Source: Desulfuromonadales bacterium (GTDB taxonomy: Bacteria; Desulfobacterota; Desulfuromonadia; Geobacterales; Pseudopelobacteraceae). From it: a stretch of DNA of 48,904 nt. A program made the translations under genes and the position numbers. The notes under the pieces are model-generated. The model saw only the letters and a list, made by a program, of their open reading frames with translations, was not told the DNA's origin and did no database searches. Positions 24,921 through 36,785 of this stretch are shown in pieces. Location: contig JAENWA010000021.1 of the NCBI GenBank assembly GCA_016650295.1, positions 1 to 48,904 of the forward strand. Reading direction: 5' to 3'. The stretch's first letter is position 1. The number at the start of each line of letters is the position of its first letter.

Positions 24921-26549
24921 TCAGACGAGGGTGCTGGCATCCACAACAAATACGATACGTCCATCGCCGGTAATCGTTCCACCGGTGAGACTTTTCATGC
25001 GGCTCAGCGGAAGACCGAGCGGTTTTACAAAGATCTCTTCCTGGCCCAGAAATCTATCCGTAACCAGTCCTACCATGGAGCCGCTGGCCTCGCTCACGAC
25101 AACCGGCACAATCGCGCCTGCACCCATGGGCATCGCCTGATGAAGCAGGCGGTTGAGGCTTTTGAGGGGGATATGACGCCCATCCAGAGCAAACGCTTTG
25201 TGACCGGCCTCCTCAAAGACATCGCTTCGACTGAGTTCTATGGTGCGGGCAACCGTATTGATCGGGAAGGCCAGTGTCAGCATACCGCATTCCACCAGGA
25301 GCGCATGGATTATGGAAACGGTAATCGGAAGCCGCAGGGTAAAACGGCTGCCCCGCCCGGTTTCCGACTCGATCGCCAGGGAGCCCCCCAGAAAATGGAT
25401 CGCGGTTCTGACCACATCCATACCAACGCCCCGTCCGGAGATGTCGCTGATCTCATCAACCGTCGAGAAACCCGGGCTGCAGACCAGCATCAGCGCCGCC
25501 TGCCGGGATAGATTATATGCCTGAACCGGTGTGAGGAGTCCTTTTTCAACCGCCTTTTGCGTAATCCGCGCCGGATCCATGCCGCGTCCGTCGTCGGCAA
25601 CGGTAATGGCCACATGGTCCTTTTCACGGACAACAGTCATACTAATGACACCGTTATAGCTCTTCCCCGCCGCAACACGGACATCCGGAGTCTCCATGCC
25701 GTGGTCCACGGCATTGCGCAGGATGTGTACCAGTGGTTCGGTAATTTCTTCCAGGATGCCGCGATCGAGTTCGATCTCTTTGCCTTCAATCTGCAATGAG
25801 ACTTCCTTGTCCTGTTTGCGGGCCAGATCGCGCACCAGTCGGGGAAAACGTTCCGCGGCAAAAGAAAATGGCAGCATACGCGCCTGGAACACCTCATCAC
25901 GCAGTTCGCGCAAAAGACCTGAAAGCTGGTGAAGCGGTTCATCCAGCTCCGGGCCGGCAAAGCGGCGGGCGTGATCCGTCAGACGATGACGGGTTGTAAT
26001 AAGTTCCCCGGTGATATTGACCAGGCGATCAAGGGTGTCTGTCTTGATGCGAATGCTTTTGAATGTATCCGTCTGGCGGAACGGATACGGACTCTGGGAT
26101 GATTCGGCTGCAATGGATTCGGAGGGCGTATCGTCAGGTGAAGTCACCGATGGCAGGGCGTCTTTTGCTGCGTCGGGCGTATACGACACCAGTCGCTGTA
26201 TCAGGCCGTCCGCATCAGGCTGTTGTCCTTGTCCGGTTTCAATGGTCGAAACCAGGCTGGAGAGGAGATCACATCCCTCCAGAAGCAGATCGGCCAGTTG
26301 CGGGGAAAAGGGAAACTCGTCGTTTCGCAACCTGCCAAGCAGATCCTCCATCTTGTGGGCCAGATTCGTGATGGTGTCGAACTGCATGGTTGCCGCCATC
26401 CCCTTGAGCGAATGGGCATGGCGAAAAATCTCATTGATGGCAGCCCGGTCTGAGACATTCCCCTCAAGCTGAACGATCAGTTCGTTGAGCGCACTGAGAT
26501 GGTTCCGGGCTTCGGTGATAAACAGGTCCCGGTACACGGACATATCCAT
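24921..26549 (-). CDS. CheA-family chemotaxis-type histidine kinase
   Basis: A 542-residue CheA: N-terminal Hpt domain with phosphorylatable His46 in 'HAHSLKG', a dimerisation helix pair (~170-235), an HATPase with N box 'HILRNAVDHG' and G boxes 'DDGRGMD' and 'GRGVGMDVV', and a C-terminal CheW-like domain ending 'RIVFVVDASTLV'. No P2/CheY-binding domain is evident between Hpt and dimerisation domain, so it is shorter than E. coli CheA (654 aa). It follows the CheY-like gene by 3 bases. No receptor, CheW, CheR or CheB is nearby, so it may act in a non-flagellar pathway. Confidence 0.93.
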   Translation of the reverse strand: MDMSVYRDLFITEARNHLSALNELIVQLEGNVSDRAAINEIFRHAHSLKGMAATMQFDTITNLAHKMEDLLGRLRNDEFPFSPQLADLLLEGCDLLSSLVSTIETGQGQQPDADGLIQRLVSYTPDAAKDALPSVTSPDDTPSESIAAESSQSPYPFRQTDTFKSIRIKTDTLDRLVNITGELITTRHRLTDHARRFAGPELDEPLHQLSGLLRELRDEVFQARMLPFSFAAERFPRLVRDLARKQDKEVSLQIEGKEIELDRGILEEITEPLVHILRNAVDHGMETPDVRVAAGKSYNGVISMTVVREKDHVAITVADDGRGMDPARITQKAVEKGLLTPVQAYNLSRQAALMLVCSPGFSTVDEISDISGRGVGMDVVRTAIHFLGGSLAIESETGRGSRFTLRLPITVSIIHALLVECGMLTLAFPINTVARTIELSRSDVFEEAGHKAFALDGRHIPLKSLNRLLHQAMPMGAGAIVPVVVSEASGSMVGLVTDRFLGQEEIFVKPLGLPLSRMKSLTGGTITGDGRIVFVVDASTLV

Positions 26550-26552
26550 GGG

Positions 26553-26915
26553 CTATGCCTCCAGGCTCTCCAATGCATCAATGACTTTTTCAGGTGTGAA
26601 GGGCTTCTGGATAAAAGCCTTGGCACCATAATCCAAAGCCTTTTTTATGATCGGTTCCTGGCTGATGGAAGAACAGATAACCACTTTGGCCCGCGGACGG
26701 ACCTTGAGGATTGACTTCAATAGGTCAAGCCCGTTGGTGTCCGGCAGGATGATATCAAGGATAACAATATCCGGATCATGATCGTGAAGGGTCCTCATGG
26801 CCTCGATACCGCTGGCCGCCTCGGCGATGACACTGTAGCCCTTGTCCTTCATGATAGCGCGCAGGATGTTACGCATAAAGACTGCATCATCGATAATCAT
26901 GACCGTTGCACTCAT
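26553..26915 (-). CDS. CheY-like single-domain response regulator
   Basis: A 120-residue receiver domain with all functional residues: acidic pair D9/D10, phosphoacceptor D54 in 'IVILDIILPDTNG', Ser near 83 and Lys104 in 'FIQKPF'. It has no output domain. It ends 3 bases before the CheA-type kinase and starts 15 bases after the gatB stop, so it appears co-transcribed with gatCAB and the kinase. It is presumably the phosphorylation target of that kinase. Confidence 0.94.
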   Translation of the reverse strand: MSATVMIIDDAVFMRNILRAIMKDKGYSVIAEAASGIEAMRTLHDHDPDIVILDIILPDTNGLDLLKSILKVRPRAKVVICSSISQEPIIKKALDYGAKAFIQKPFTPEKVIDALESLEA

Positions 26916-26930
26916 AGAAAACCTCCGTTA

Positions 26931-28373
26931 TTACCCCTTGAGTTTGCCTAACAACAGCTCATTTACAACGGCAGGATTGGCCTTGCCCTTGCTGGCCTTC
27001 ATAACCTGTCCCACAAAAAAACCGAACAGTTTGTCCTTGCCGGAGCGATATTCCTGCACCTGCCCGGCTTCCCGCGCCAGAATCTCGTCAATGATCGCCT
27101 CGATGGCCCCGCTGTCGGAAACCTGGACCAAGCCTTGTTCCTGGACGATGGCCGACGGCTGCTTGCCGCTTCGCCACATCTCGTCGAAGACAGTTTTGGC
27201 AATCTTGCCGGAGATGGTCCCGCCTTCGATCAGCTTGAGCAGTTCCACCAGCAGCCGCGGCGTGACCGGGCAGCTGTCGATGGTTGTGCCTGAGTCATTC
27301 AGACTGCGGGTGATTTCACCCATGATCCAGTTGGAGACCGCCTTGGCATTGGCTTGAAGAGCGACGCAGGACTCGAAATAATCAGCCAGTTCCCGGCTGG
27401 CGGTCAGCACATCGGCATCGTAGGCGGACAGGGCCCACTCCGTCATGAAGCGCTGGCGCCTCTGTTCCGGAAGCTCCGGCAGGCCGCTGCGCGTGCGTTC
27501 TATCCAGTCCGCGTCGATCACCAGCGGCACCAGGTCGGGATCCGGAAAATAGCGGTAATCGTGAGCCTCTTCCTTGCCGCGCATGGAACGGGTCTTCCCG
27601 GAGTTGGGATCGAACAGGCGTGTCTCCTGAACCACTGTTCCGCCATCCTCGATCAGGTCGATCTGGCGCTGGATCTCGTACTCGATGGCCAGTTTAACGA
27701 ACTTGAAGGAGTTGACGTTTTTGATCTCTGCCCGCGTCCCTAACTTCTCCGCCCCCACCGGCATGACCGACACGTTGGCGTCGCAACGGAAACTGCCCTC
27801 TTCCATGTTGCCGTCGCAGATGCCAAGCCAGGTTACAATCTGGTGCAGCTGTTTCAAGTAGGCCACCGCCTCGTCCGAGGAGCGCAGGTCCGGTTCGGAA
27901 ACAACCTCCAGGAGCGGTGTGCAGGCCCGGTTCAGGTCAACCCCGGAACCTTCCTCCAGGCCGGACACATCACCATGCACCAGTTTGCCGGCGTCTTCCT
28001 CCATATGGATGCGGGTGATGCCGATACGTTTGGTCTCTTGCCCTTCGACCTGGATGTCCAGCCAGCCGTGCTGGCAGACCGGATCCTCAAACTGGCTGAT
28101 CTGATACCCCTTGGGCAGATCCGGATAGAAATAGTTTTTCCGGGCGAAGATGCTGCGCGGGGTAATGGAACAGTTGGTGGACAGGCCGGCCTTGATGGCG
28201 AACTCGACCACCTTTTTGTTCAATACCGGCAGCGCGCCCGGCAGCCCCAGACAGACCGGACAGGTCTGGGAGTTGGGCTGGGAGCCGAAGGCGGTGGAAC
28301 AACCACAGAATATCTTTGATTCCGTCTTGAGCTGGACGTGGACTTCGAGGCCGATGACCGGTTGGTATTTCAT
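26931..28373 (-). CDS. gatB: Asp-tRNA(Asn)/Glu-tRNA(Gln) amidotransferase subunit B
   Basis: A 480-residue GatB. '[24 protein letters not shown]' opens the protein, with Cys residues of the zinc site (CGCS....CPVCLGLPG), and '[14 protein letters not shown]' lies near 290. A helical YqeY/tail domain closes it. It phosphorylates the tRNA-bound Glu or Asp so ammonia from GatA can amidate it. I choose ATG 28373, overlapping the gatA stop as TGATG; the frame extends to 28400 inside gatA. Confidence 0.96.
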   Translation of the reverse strand: MKYQPVIGLEVHVQLKTESKIFCGCSTAFGSQPNSQTCPVCLGLPGALPVLNKKVVEFAIKAGLSTNCSITPRSIFARKNYFYPDLPKGYQISQFEDPVCQHGWLDIQVEGQETKRIGITRIHMEEDAGKLVHGDVSGLEEGSGVDLNRACTPLLEVVSEPDLRSSDEAVAYLKQLHQIVTWLGICDGNMEEGSFRCDANVSVMPVGAEKLGTRAEIKNVNSFKFVKLAIEYEIQRQIDLIEDGGTVVQETRLFDPNSGKTRSMRGKEEAHDYRYFPDPDLVPLVIDADWIERTRSGLPELPEQRRQRFMTEWALSAYDADVLTASRELADYFESCVALQANAKAVSNWIMGEITRSLNDSGTTIDSCPVTPRLLVELLKLIEGGTISGKIAKTVFDEMWRSGKQPSAIVQEQGLVQVSDSGAIEAIIDEILAREAGQVQEYRSGKDKLFGFFVGQVMKASKGKANPAVVNELLLGKLKG

Positions 28374-29830
28374 CAGATCACCGCCTTTCGTGTGTGCCAC
28401 TCGGTTGCCTGTTCAAAGGCATGGGCTGCACGCAGGATAGTTTCCTCACCAAATGGTTTACCGATCAGCTGCAACCCGATCGGCAGGCCGTCGGCACTGA
28501 ATCCGGCCGGCACCGAAAGGGCGCAGGTACCGGCCAGGTTGACCGGAATCGTAAAAATGTCCGAAAGATACATCTGCAGCGGGTCATTGACCTTTTCACC
28601 GATTTTGAAGGCCGGTGTCGGCGCCACCGGAGTCAGGATCACGTCCACCCCTTCGAAGGCCCGGATGAAGTCCCGCATGATCAGGGTCCGCACCTTCTGG
28701 GCCTTGACGTAGTAGGCGTCATAGTAACCGGAGGAGAGCGCATAGGTGCCGATCATGATGCGGCGCTTGACCTCGACCCCGAAGCCCTGGCTGCGGCTCT
28801 TGACATACATATCCAGCAGATTGGCCGCTTCTTCTGCGCGGTGGCCGAAGCGGACGCCGTCGTAACGGGCCAGATTGGAACTGGCCTCGGCGGTGGCGAT
28901 CAGGTAGTAGGTCGCCACGGCATAATCGGTATGCGGCAGAGAGATATCGACAAACTCCGCCCCCATTCTGCGATAGGTCTCTATGGCCTGACTCATGGCG
29001 GTCTGCACATCCGGGTCAAGGCCTTCAATGAAATACTCTTTGGGCAGGCCGATGCGCAGCCCCTTGACATCACCGGTCAACGCGGCCGCATAATCGGGTA
29101 CCGGTGTATTGACACTGGTGGAGTCTTTGGGGTCGTGGCCGGCCAGTGCCCCCAGCATGATGGCGCAGTCGGTCACGTCGCGCGTCAGTGGACCGACCTG
29201 ATCCAGGGAGGAGGCATAGGCAATCACACCGTAGCGCGATACGCGGCCGTAGGTCGGCTTGAGTCCGACACAGCCGCAGTGCGAGGCCGGCTGGCGGATG
29301 GAGCCGCCCGTATCGGTGCCGAGAGTGGCCGTGGCCTGGCGGGCGGCAACGGCGGAAGCCGATCCGCCCGAGGAACCGCCCGGGATACGGGTCGTATCCC
29401 AAGGATTACGGACCATCCCGAAGGCGCTGGACTCGTTGGACGATCCCATGGCGAACTCGTCCTGGTTGAGCTTGCCCAGGAGCACCACACCCTGTTCCTT
29501 GAGCTTTTCATAGGCGGTTGCGCTGTAGGGGGGCACAAAATTGCTCAAAATGCGTGAGCCGCAGGTTGTGCGGATGCCCTCTGTCAGAAAAATATCCTTG
29601 AGGGCCAGAGGGATACCGGTCAGCAGGTCCATTTCACCGCTCGCGATGCGCTTGTCGGCCGCCTCGGCGTCGGCCATGGCCTGCCCGGGAGTAACCGTGA
29701 TAAACGAGCCGATCTGCGGTTCCACTGATTCTATACGTGCCAGCATGGCCCCGGTCGCCTCAACCGAGGAGACCTCTTTTGATTTCAGCTTGCTGTGCAA
29801 CTCTCGTATGGAGAGGTCAAAAAGTTCCAT
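28373..29830 (-). CDS. gatA: Asp-tRNA(Asn)/Glu-tRNA(Gln) amidotransferase subunit A
   Basis: A 485-residue amidase-signature enzyme. Catalytic Lys near 78 ('ALKDIFL'), cis-Ser near 153-154 in '[10 protein letters not shown]' and nucleophile Ser near 177 in '[12 protein letters not shown]' are all present. It frees ammonia from glutamine for GatB. Start at ATG 29830, with a TGATG overlap to gatB at its end. The 85-base gap to gatC is filled by a repeat element. Confidence 0.97.
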   Translation of the reverse strand: MELFDLSIRELHSKLKSKEVSSVEATGAMLARIESVEPQIGSFITVTPGQAMADAEAADKRIASGEMDLLTGIPLALKDIFLTEGIRTTCGSRILSNFVPPYSATAYEKLKEQGVVLLGKLNQDEFAMGSSNESSAFGMVRNPWDTTRIPGGSSGGSASAVAARQATATLGTDTGGSIRQPASHCGCVGLKPTYGRVSRYGVIAYASSLDQVGPLTRDVTDCAIMLGALAGHDPKDSTSVNTPVPDYAAALTGDVKGLRIGLPKEYFIEGLDPDVQTAMSQAIETYRRMGAEFVDISLPHTDYAVATYYLIATAEASSNLARYDGVRFGHRAEEAANLLDMYVKSRSQGFGVEVKRRIMIGTYALSSGYYDAYYVKAQKVRTLIMRDFIRAFEGVDVILTPVAPTPAFKIGEKVNDPLQMYLSDIFTIPVNLAGTCALSVPAGFSADGLPIGLQLIGKPFGEETILRAAHAFEQATEWHTRKAVI

Positions 29831-29849
29831 TATGTGAATCTCCGGTTCA

Positions 29850-29913
29850 CAGGTTCAAGGCAAGGTAACAATTAAGAATATCCTCTCAACCTTTACCTAC
29901 TACCTCAACCTGA
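29850..29913. repeat. Intergenic TCAGGT...ACCTGA-type element, copy 2 (gatC-gatA)
   Basis: A 64-base version of the element at 23929, bounded by ACAGGT and ACCTGA. Left arm: AGGTTCAAGGCAAGGTAAC. Right arm: CTCAACCTTTACCTACTACC and CAACCTGA. It splits an otherwise tight operon. Confidence 0.6.
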
Positions 29914-29915
29914 TT

Positions 29916-30203
29916 TTATTCTATGACTTTGGGTACCCGGTAAAAACTCTCCACCCGATCCGGCGCATTGGCCAGGGCCTTCTCTATGCCGATGGACGGA
30001 CTGACAGCATCCTCGCGAAAGGCATTCTCCATCGGTACGGCGTGGGAGGTCGGCAGGATCCCCTCCGTATTCAGCTCCTTGAGTTTTTCAACATATCCGA
30101 GAATAGCCCCCATCTGTCCGGCAAAGAGGTTTTTTTCCTCATCACTCAACTCCAGTCGGGCCAGTCGGGCTACATGTTCCACATCTGCAACACTGATAGT
30201 CAT
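29916..30203 (-). CDS. gatC: Asp-tRNA(Asn)/Glu-tRNA(Gln) amidotransferase subunit C
   Basis: A 95-residue GatC, the small linker subunit that wraps GatA and GatB. 'VEHVARLARLELSDEEK', 'LGYVEKLKELNTEGILPTS' and the terminal 'SFYRVPKVIE' are family hallmarks. First gene of the gatCAB order, divergent from rplM. A TATAAT sequence at 30218-30223 (minus) sits 15 bases upstream of the ATG; it has no good -35, so it is a weak promoter candidate. Confidence 0.95.
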   Translation of the reverse strand: MTISVADVEHVARLARLELSDEEKNLFAGQMGAILGYVEKLKELNTEGILPTSHAVPMENAFREDAVSPSIGIEKALANAPDRVESFYRVPKVIE

Positions 30204-30311
30204 GGCGGCAAACTCCGATTATACGGTACTTTGATGCAGGTAGCTTTGTACCATGAAACGGGGCGCTTGACAACCTGTTCACCCTGCCGCAACGGAGAAA
30301 TGTTTTTTTTC

Positions 30312-30340
30312 TTGACATGTCGCTGCACATTGAGTAATTT
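30312..30340 (+). promoter_or_regulatory. Sigma-70 type promoter for rplM-rpsI
   Basis: TTGACA (30312-30317), a 17-base spacer and TAATTT (30335-30340). Predicted start ~56 bases upstream of the rplM ATG. Confidence 0.75.
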
Positions 30341-30363
30341 ACACCTCTTCAATAAAAACCATG

Positions 30364-30390
30364 ACCTGACACTGTGCAGGTTATGCAGTG
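30364..30390 (+). promoter_or_regulatory. Possible H-type pseudoknot in the rplM leader
   Basis: ACCTG (30364-30368) pairs with CAGGT (30377-30381) and CACTG (30370-30374) pairs with CAGTG (30386-30390). The two 5-bp stems interleave, with single-strand segments of 1, 2 and 4 bases, sterically possible for a compact pseudoknot. It ends 3-4 bases before the GAGGAAG ribosome binding site. L13 is known to autoregulate its own mRNA in other bacteria, so an autoregulatory leader is plausible. Confidence 0.45.
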
Positions 30391-30402
30391 CGTGAGGAAG
30401 CT

Positions 30403-30831
30403 ATGAAAACAGAAGTTGCAAAACTCGAAAATGTAAAGCGTGACTGGTATGTAGTCGATGCACAGGATGCGGTTCTCGGAAGACTTTCCACTCAGATTGC
30501 CGGTGTTCTGCGCGGCAAAAACAAGGCCATCTACACCCCCAGTGTTGACACCGGTGACTTCGTCATCGTTATAAACGCCGAGAAGATCGCCCTGACAGGT
30601 CGCAAACTGGCTGACAAGATCTACTACAACCACTCCGGTTTTACGGGCGGCCTCAAGGAAACCAGTGCCGGCGAACTTCTGCAGAAGAAGCCTGCCGACC
30701 TTATCAAGAGGGCCGTAAAAGGCATGCTCCCCAAAAACAAGCTTGCGCGGCACATGCTCAAGAAACTTAAAATCTACGCGGGCGCCAGCCACCCGCACGA
30801 AGCTCAGCAACCCAAGAATCTGATACTTTAA
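30403..30831 (+). CDS. rplM: 50S ribosomal protein L13
   Basis: A 142-residue L13, the same length as in E. coli. '[19 protein letters not shown]', '[16 protein letters not shown]', and '[14 protein letters not shown]' are typical. Start at ATG 30403 with GAGGAAG just upstream; the frame extends to GTG 30388, which overlaps that ribosome binding site. Early-assembling protein of the large subunit, followed by rpsI after 21 bases in the near-universal rplM-rpsI operon. Confidence 0.98.
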   Translation: MKTEVAKLENVKRDWYVVDAQDAVLGRLSTQIAGVLRGKNKAIYTPSVDTGDFVIVINAEKIALTGRKLADKIYYNHSGFTGGLKETSAGELLQKKPADLIKRAVKGMLPKNKLARHMLKKLKIYAGASHPHEAQQPKNLIL

Positions 30832-30852
30832 TTCTCCGAGGAGAGGCACGAT

Positions 30853-31245
30853 ATGGCAGCAGTTAGCTTTTACGGAACAGGCAAGCGCAAGACATCAATA
30901 GCCAGGGTATGGCTCAAACCGGGTGCCGGCGCATTTACCGTCAACAACAAGACCCTGGATGATTATTTTGGTCGCGAGACTTCCAAGATGGTCGCACGCC
31001 AGTCGCTGGAGCTTACCGAGAACATCGGCAAGTTTGATATCTTCGTAACCGTCAAGGGCGGCGGCGATTCAGGTCAGGCCGGAGCTATCCGTCACGGCAT
31101 CACCAAGGCCCTGCTGGCAAACGACCCCGAACTTCGCGGCAATCTCAAGAAAGCCGGCTTCATTACCCGCGATTCACGCGTTAAAGAACGTAAGAAATAC
31201 GGCCGCAAGGCAGCCCGCGCCCGCTTCCAGTTCTCCAAGCGCTAA
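30853..31245 (+). CDS. rpsI: 30S ribosomal protein S9
   Basis: A 130-residue S9 with the basic C-terminus '[16 protein letters not shown]' whose final Arg contacts P-site tRNA. '[18 protein letters not shown]' starts the protein. GGAGAGG ribosome binding site upstream. Terminator 27 bases after the stop. Confidence 0.98.
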   Translation: MAAVSFYGTGKRKTSIARVWLKPGAGAFTVNNKTLDDYFGRETSKMVARQSLELTENIGKFDIFVTVKGGGDSGQAGAIRHGITKALLANDPELRGNLKKAGFITRDSRVKERKKYGRKAARARFQFSKR

Positions 31246-31271
31246 ATCGCTACTGTACTCATATTTGCTAC

Positions 31272-31303
31272 AAGGGGAAATCCGCATGGATTTCCCCTTT
31301 TTG
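31272..31303 (+). terminator. Terminator of the rplM-rpsI operon
   Basis: AAGGGGAAATCC pairs perfectly with GGATTTCCCCTT around GCAT, followed by TTTTG. Confidence 0.9.
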
Positions 31304-31365
31304 CGTCTCGTGGTATTTCAACCACCATCAGTGAATACAGGAGTCAATACGGCCGGTTAAACTGA

Positions 31366-31394
31366 TTGACAGCCATGCAGGCCTGCACTACAGT
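31366..31394 (+). promoter_or_regulatory. argC promoter with a palindrome in its spacer
   Basis: TTGACA (31366-31371), a 17-base spacer and TACAGT (31389-31394). The perfect 12-base palindrome TGCAGGCCTGCA (31376-31387) lies wholly in the spacer and could be an operator. It does not resemble the ARG box of ArgR. Confidence 0.65.
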
Positions 31395-31433
31395 GAGTTC
31401 ATTGATGGATTTATGTAAAGCGGAGGAAAATCA

Positions 31434-32474
31434 ATGCTGAATGTCGCCATTGTTGGAGCAAGCGGCTACACCGGTCTGGAGCTGATCAGACTCCTGTACT
31501 GTCATCCGGAGGTGGCGGTGACCTGCCTGACTTCCGAACAGAGCGCCGGTCGAAAGATCTCCGACATCTTCCCGACCCTCCGGGGACGCTGTGACCTGAC
31601 ACTGGAGAACCTGGAACCGGTCCGGGTCGCCGAAAAGGCGGACCTGATCTTCACCGCCCTGCCGCACAAGGCCGCCATGGAGGTGGTGCCCACCTTTCTG
31701 AAACTGGGCAAGCACGTTATCGATCTCTCGGCCGACTACCGCTTGAGAGACCCTGATGTGTACGGCGCCTGGTACGAACCGCATCTCAACCCCGCCAATC
31801 TCAAGAAGGCGGTTTACGGCTTAGCCGAGATTCGACGTTCCAAGATCAGAGGCGCCAGGCTGGTTGCCAACCCCGGTTGTTATCCGACCAGCATCATCCT
31901 CGCTCTTGCGCCGCTCCTTAAAAAGGGGCTGATCCATAGCGGGGATATCATCGCAGATTCGGCCTCCGGCGTAACCGGCGCCGGGCGGGCCGCCAAGGTT
32001 GACAGTCTCTACTGCGAAGTGAATGAGGGCTTCAGGGCTTACGGAGCAGGCGGCACGCACCGGCACATTCCGGAGATCGAACAGGAGTTGTCGCTATTGG
32101 CGGGGGAATCGCTGCTGATAACCTTTACCCCGCATCTGGTGCCGATGGATCGCGGCATTCTCTCCACGGTCTATACCCGACCACGCCAAGCAACTACCAC
32201 AGAGCAACTGGTCAAGCTCTACCAGGATTTTTACAAGGGTGAGCCTTTCGTGCGGGTACTGCCCCAGGGCAGTCTGCCATCCACGGCCTTCGTGCGCGGA
32301 TCAAATTTCTGTGATCTGGCGCCGCTGGTGGACTCGCGTACCGGGAGGATCATTATCGTGTCTGCCATCGACAATCTGGTAAAGGGCGCATCAGGACAGG
32401 CGGTGCAGAATATGAACATTGTCTGCGGATTTCCGGAGACCATGGGGTTGGAAGGACTGGCCCTTTTTCCATAG
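31434..32474 (+). CDS. argC: N-acetyl-gamma-glutamyl-phosphate reductase
   Basis: A 346-residue ArgC. '[18 protein letters not shown]' is the NADP-binding loop, '[10 protein letters not shown]' carries the catalytic Cys (~150), and '[12 protein letters not shown]' the active-site His. It performs the third step of arginine/ornithine synthesis, reducing acetylglutamyl phosphate to the semialdehyde. GGAGG ribosome binding site 7 bases upstream of ATG 31434. Transcribed alone, with no other arg genes near. Confidence 0.96.
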   Translation: MLNVAIVGASGYTGLELIRLLYCHPEVAVTCLTSEQSAGRKISDIFPTLRGRCDLTLENLEPVRVAEKADLIFTALPHKAAMEVVPTFLKLGKHVIDLSADYRLRDPDVYGAWYEPHLNPANLKKAVYGLAEIRRSKIRGARLVANPGCYPTSIILALAPLLKKGLIHSGDIIADSASGVTGAGRAAKVDSLYCEVNEGFRAYGAGGTHRHIPEIEQELSLLAGESLLITFTPHLVPMDRGILSTVYTRPRQATTTEQLVKLYQDFYKGEPFVRVLPQGSLPSTAFVRGSNFCDLAPLVDSRTGRIIIVSAIDNLVKGASGQAVQNMNIVCGFPETMGLEGLALFP

Positions 32475-32492
32475 TTCTTACAGAGTGCTCAC

Positions 32493-32532
32493 AAAAAAAA
32501 AGGGTGCCACTGTTGTGTGGCGCCCCTTTTTT
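32493..32532. terminator. Bidirectional terminator between argC and purA
   Basis: A-run, GGGTGCCAC / GTGGCGCCC stem, then T-run: serves both argC (+) and purA (-), which converge here. Confidence 0.85.
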
Positions 32533-32558
32533 GATCAATTTCTGTATCCCGTCGGCTG

Positions 32559-35163
<2,605 letters not shown>

Positions 35164-35167
<4 letters not shown>

Positions 35168-36672
35168 TCCACCTTCTTGATTGCCAGTGATGATGCACCG
35201 CGAGTCGTTATACCGGGGCGCTGAACGGTCTGCAGAATAATCAGTTCATTATGCGCTTCATCGTATTGGTAGTCCGGCATGTAGTTCTGGGTGTCCCTGG
35301 TACGCCACTTTTCAGACAGACTGGAACCATCCCACGTAAAGCAGTACACAGCCCCCTTCTTGTAGGATCGGGCGTTGCCCAGCACCCAGAAACCGTCATT
35401 CTTCCCGACCAATATCTCGCCCTTGGATGAAACCTGGATGCGCTGATTCATAAACACCCAGCGTTTGTCTCCGGTCACCCGCACATTTGCGTCATCGTCC
35501 TTCTGGAAATACAGTTCGGACCCGCCAAACTTGTCATTGCTGCGCCACATTTCTTTCATTTCCTGGCTGTAGACAACCAGGTAACCGTCAGGATTGATGA
35601 CTATCGTGTGAGTTGTCCCATCTCTGTCACGAAATTGGTTAAAACCGTAAATGTTTCCAAATCTGGGCATTTTGATCGGATTCTTGAGGTTGATGGCGGA
35701 GCCGTTACGAACCGCTTCGGACACAGTGCTGAAGAAATCCTCTTCACGCCCCATGGCCTGGGCATACAGTTTTTTGGGGCCGCCGGCCAGACTGAAACTG
35801 CGGAAAAAATACGGCAGGTTCTGTACCGCCAACACAAGTTTATCGCCTTTGACCTGCCAAACCTGCGAGGAGAGCTCTTCGGAACGCAGGATGGTGAGAT
35901 AGATGTCAAGGCTGCCGTCTCCGTTTTCCATGGTATCCAGGGACAGGATCTTTTCCGAATTGCCCAGTTCAATCTCGGCCACCAGCTTCATGTCGGCTGA
36001 CTGCCGGTAGTAACTCAGGCGGCGATTTTCGGCCAGGAATATTTCGCGACTTCCGTCCAACAAGGTTTTGCCAACAGCCAGCAGGTTAGCCGCGCCGGTC
36101 AAACGCTTGCTCAGCCAGCCTCCAGCAGCGCCCTGCTCAAAATCGTGCGGTTTGATAAATTCAGCGGCAGGGGTTTTGTTCACTTGCTGCTCGTTTTTTA
36201 TAAAATCGGATTTGACCGGCGTAAGTGTTTTAGCAGCAGGGATCGGCATTACAGCCGTGCCGGCCTCCGGCAAGGCACCGCTGTAGATCCTGGCCAAATC
36301 GGCCGAAAGCTTGTCAGCCAGTTTGCCAACAGCCGGGATCAACTCGTCCTGGCTCTCTCCCTGAACAAAGGCGCGGGTCAGGGTCTTGCCGGCTGCAGTT
36401 TTAGCCAAGGCATCCACACTGAAGATCTTGCCGATAGTTACATAGGTCCCACTGACAAGTACATCAGCCTCACCGGCACTGCTGACAGCAATCGTCTTAT
36501 CACCGGTCAGGCGTGATGCAAGCAGCATCTGCAGTGTCGCCTTCATTTCGTCCCTGTTCTGTACACCGAGGGCGTTCATATCCGTTACAAACACCCGTAT
36601 CTGGACGGCAGAGGCAGGCACGACAGACAACGGGATCAAAAGTGCGGCCAGCAATATCAACAGCTTTTTCAT
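35164..36672 (-). CDS. Secreted protein with N-terminal CsgG/TolB-like region and C-terminal propeller-like repeats
   Basis: A 502-residue protein with a signal peptide (~1-22, ending in SAVQ or PASA). Residues ~23-110 have an alternating strand/helix pattern ('[12 protein letters not shown]', '[14 protein letters not shown]') like CsgG/TolB N-terminal domains. From ~170 it is rich in strand repeats with FG-GAP-like pieces ('[14 protein letters not shown]', '[18 protein letters not shown]'), suggesting a beta-propeller. ATGA overlap with hisZ and a GGAGG ribosome binding site upstream. Function unknown; a periplasmic scaffold or sensor is possible. Confidence 0.8.
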
Positions 36673-36731
36673 GGGGCCTCCACAACAGAATTAAAAAGCA
36701 GTGGATTATTGCACAAACTCACCCACAGGTC

Positions 36732-36760
36732 AAAAAAAAAGGGCGGGATTGCTCCCGCCC
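36732..36760 (-). terminator. Intrinsic terminator of the porin gene
   Basis: On the minus strand, GGGCGGGA pairs with TCCCGCCC around a short loop, followed by nine T's. It lies 26 bases after the porin stop. Confidence 0.88.
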
Positions 36761-36785
36761 CTACGGACATCAGATGGAACTTGGA

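Noticed and set aside
28394-29557. 387-codon open frame on the plus strand opposite gatA
   Set aside because: Gly/His-rich antisense shadow; gatA is unambiguous.
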